Shown: piece by piece, positions 15,298 to 17,042 of the stretch
Layout of the letters: the number at the start of each line of letters is the position of its first letter
Position numbering within the stretch: position 1 is the stretch's first letter
The notes under the pieces: generated by a model
The model's input: the letters and a program-made list of their open reading frames with translations, nothing else
Told to the model about the DNA's origin: nothing
Database searches by the model: none
Position numbers and translations under genes: made by a program
Assembly: GCA_964607375.1 (NCBI GenBank)
Contig: CAZSJY010000039.1
Span: 1 to 17,042, forward strand
Reading direction: 5' to 3'
Origin: JACNLC01 sp964607375
GTDB lineage: Bacteria; Fidelibacterota; Marinisomatia; SCGC-AAA003-L08; JACNLC01
DNA length: 17,042 bases

Positions 15298-16833
15298 TCA
15301 CTTCACTATAGAAATCTTCCGACTGTCACGGTACCCTGACTTAGTATTAATTTTCAAGACATAAGTCCCACTTGCCAAATAATCCAAATCAAAAGTGCTG
15401 TGATGTTCACCCATAACTGTGTAGGCATCAATCAGTGTTTTGACTAAACGACCCTGAATATCGTAAATCTCCATTTTCATTTTACCTGATGTGGGAAGTT
15501 GGTATTCGATTGTTGTAGATGTATTAAATGGGTTTGGATAAATTGACCTAATAGCAACATTCCCAGGTAAAGTTATCGGATGCACTGCACTTGTTGTATC
15601 TGGACGCCACTCATAAGCACCAATATCTGGAGCATCGCCATAATAATCTTCAGGTGAGAGATTTAATATTGTATCACCTTCAAATACATAAAATGCCGTA
15701 CCTGCATCTATGCAAGGTGAGTTTTCACGCAAGGTGTAATCATTATTTTCAGGGTCGAAAAATAGTGGATCTGCACTTATATTTCCGATGTCCCATATTA
15801 TATCTAAATTATCCCCCTCTGTTGTTAAACCATCTTCAAGTCCCAAAATTAGATTATTTGCCATAATTAAGCGAGCAGGTGTTTCAGGTTGTGCCCAACC
15901 TTCTTCGATATAAATATCATTTAAACTATTATTCCAGAAGAGATTGTTTACCATTTTAACAATCGTACCATAGTAACTTCCACCGATTCCAATAGCTCCA
16001 TGATATAATGAACTATTTTCAATAAAACTGCAATTAATTATTTCAAACTCTTGTAATGGTGGAGTAGCTTTTTTATATGCTAAAAATGTAACACCTGTAA
16101 AATATTCATGATTTTCATCAATATTGTTAATAAAAGCACAATTTTCTACTCGTCTTGTAGGCGAGTATGGATAATGGTCATAAATTGGTATTGAAATTGC
16201 AATAAATGTGTTATTAAATTCAGGGTAATTACCTGAAAAGGGAGTATTATGAATAAAATTACAATTTTGTATATAAATATCTTTTACCATACTCATAGAA
16301 ATACATTTCACAGCAATATTGTTGATAAAATCACAATTTTTTATAATTACATCAGTGTTATCTAACATTGGTGTACCTCCAAGATAAGTACTACTTATAC
16401 AATTCAGTGAATTGCTTTCAAACACTACATCTTCAATAACTAAATTTGTATTTTGCAATAGATATACAACACTATTTGTATTGCCATACATATCTAATCC
16501 AGAACTATTAATAAACCTCATTGATTGTATTTTGTAATATTTTTCATAGTCAAATGCAATTATGGGTTTATGATAAATGTTTTCGAAATCAAAAATTGTT
16601 TCATTAGTTCCTGATCCGATAAATGAAACATATGACCTTAAATTAAGAGGAAACTCCTGACCAGTTGATAATGAGTAAGTTCCCGGTAATAAAAAAATAT
16701 TTCTCGGGTTTAAAGAATCTGCATCTATGACATGTAAAGCATAGGTAATGTTTTTTAGTGGATTGTCTGCATCTGCACCTGAATTCTCATTATCACCATT
16801 TGGGGATACATATAAATCATAAGATTTTTTTCT
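15298..16833 (-). CDS. Secreted right-handed beta-helix protein with type IX sorting domain (3' part)
   Basis: This frame is open from 16833, just after an in-frame TAG, to the stop at 15298. It starts near SYDLYVSPNGDNENSG, the usual opening of DUF1565/pectin-lyase-like domains, and continues through DNPLKNITYAL and PGTYSLSTGQEF. Several helix coils follow with the recurring pattern I-x-NC-x-FINN. It then runs through NSPCIDAGT and APDIGAYEW to a C-terminal type IX (Por) sorting domain of about 75 residues containing YPNPFNTSTTIEYQLP, IYDIQGRLV and LASGTYVLKI. The protein should be exported and attached or released through the type IX system. The first in-frame ATG is at 16521, but homology-like sequence clearly precedes it. 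The frame joins the 5' part only if one A is removed from the A7 run at 16825-16831. Confidence 0.82.
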   Translation of the reverse strand, partial: RKKSYDLYVSPNGDNENSGADADNPLKNITYALHVIDADSLNPRNIFLLPGTYSLSTGQEFPLNLRSYVSFIGSGTNETIFDFENIYHKPIIAFDYEKYYKIQSMRFINSSGLDMYGNTNSVVYLLQNTNLVIEDVVFESNSLNCISSTYLGGTPMLDNTDVIIKNCDFINNIAVKCISMSMVKDIYIQNCNFIHNTPFSGNYPEFNNTFIAISIPIYDHYPYSPTRRVENCAFINNIDENHEYFTGVTFLAYKKATPPLQEFEIINCSFIENSSLYHGAIGIGGSYYGTIVKMVNNLFWNNSLNDIYIEEGWAQPETPARLIMANNLILGLEDGLTTEGDNLDIIWDIGNISADPLFFDPENNDYTLRENSPCIDAGTAFYVFEGDTILNLSPEDYYGDAPDIGAYEWRPDTTSAVHPITLPGNVAIRSIYPNPFNTSTTIEYQLPTSGKMKMEIYDIQGRLVKTLIDAYTVMGEHHSTFDLDYLASGTYVLKINTKSGYRDSRKISIVK

Positions 16834-17042
16834 CTAAAATTCCGGACTGAATATCAATTAATTCAAAATCACCACCAATAAAATAGCTGTCGAGATAATT
16901 TACTGATGCTGTATCAAGATAAATCGTTGGGGCAACATCATAGTAATATCCACCGTTATAGATATCATTATGTTCGCCTGCTTCGTTTAAGTAAATGCTA
17001 CACCGATTAATTGAATCCATAATTATCTCTGCATTTGTTAGT
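16817..17042 (-). pseudogene. 5' part of the same beta-helix protein, frameshifted and cut by the window edge
   Basis: This frame enters from the right edge without a start and runs to a TGA at 16817. It encodes segments such as NEAGEHNDIYNGGYYYDVAP, IYLDTASVNY and FIGGDFELIDIQSGILEKK. Deleting one A in the A7 run (16825-16831) continues the reading as EKKSYDLYVSPNGDNE in the frame of the 3' part, with no missing residues. The two pieces are therefore one gene split by a single-base frame change. The cause may be a sequencing or assembly error, a real mutation or slippage; the sequence cannot tell which. An ATG exists at 17020, but the frame is open upstream of it, so the true start is probably outside the window. 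Confidence 0.72.

Noticed and set aside
16981..17042. ATG at 17020 as the true start of the secreted protein
   Set aside because: The frame is open through to the window edge and no signal peptide follows this ATG, so the start lies outside the window.

Overview
The window is AT-rich bacterial chromosome and reads as a member of the Bacteroidota/Chlorobi (FCB) group, plausibly an Ignavibacteria- or Kapabacteria-like lineage. The signs are a secreted protein with a type IX secretion (Por) C-terminal sorting domain, a GlmU-like nucleotidyl/acetyltransferase of the divergent Bacteroidetes type, an OmpP1/FadL porin, and a promoter matching the Bacteroidota pattern (TAnnTTTG with an upstream TTG). 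No tRNA, rRNA, CRISPR array, transposase gene or prophage is visible. The species assignment is inference.

Layout. Positions 1-170 are non-coding and rich in inverted repeats. From about 6142 leftwards on the minus strand runs a probable operon: M23 peptidase, rhomboid protease, cytidine deaminase (cdd), adenylate kinase (adk), a nucleoside 2-deoxyribosyltransferase-like protein, then coaE after a 200-base gap. Cdd, Adk and the deoxyribosyltransferase-like protein form a small nucleotide metabolism block. From 6235 rightwards on the plus strand are a short protein of unknown function (possibly GT9-like), a GlmU-like enzyme coupled to it by an ATGA overlap, a zinc-ribbon protein with an acidic tail, and a DUF3467 protein.

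From 8844 onward everything is on the minus strand. A FadL-type porin (own promoter at 10818-10850, terminator at 9408-9437) lies upstream of a PAP2 phosphatase whose start codon touches that terminator. Further right is a respiratory module read in the order etfB, etfA, a membrane-bound Fe-S protein (EMO/HdrD-like), and a previously uncalled 36-residue single-pass membrane protein coupled through a TAATG junction. By family knowledge EtfAB collects electrons from acyl-CoA dehydrogenases and EMO passes them to the quinone pool. Fatty-acid uptake (FadL-type porin) next to this module suggests a lipid or fatty-acid oxidation theme, but that is inference.

The right edge holds the 3' part of a large secreted beta-helix protein with a type IX sorting domain. 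It is interrupted by a one-base frame change at a run of seven A (coding strand) at 16825-16831 and runs off the window. The most useful second looks are the small membrane protein in the Etf/EMO operon, the homopolymer frameshift in the secreted protein, the terminator/start-codon junction at PAP2, and the palindromic element at the left edge.
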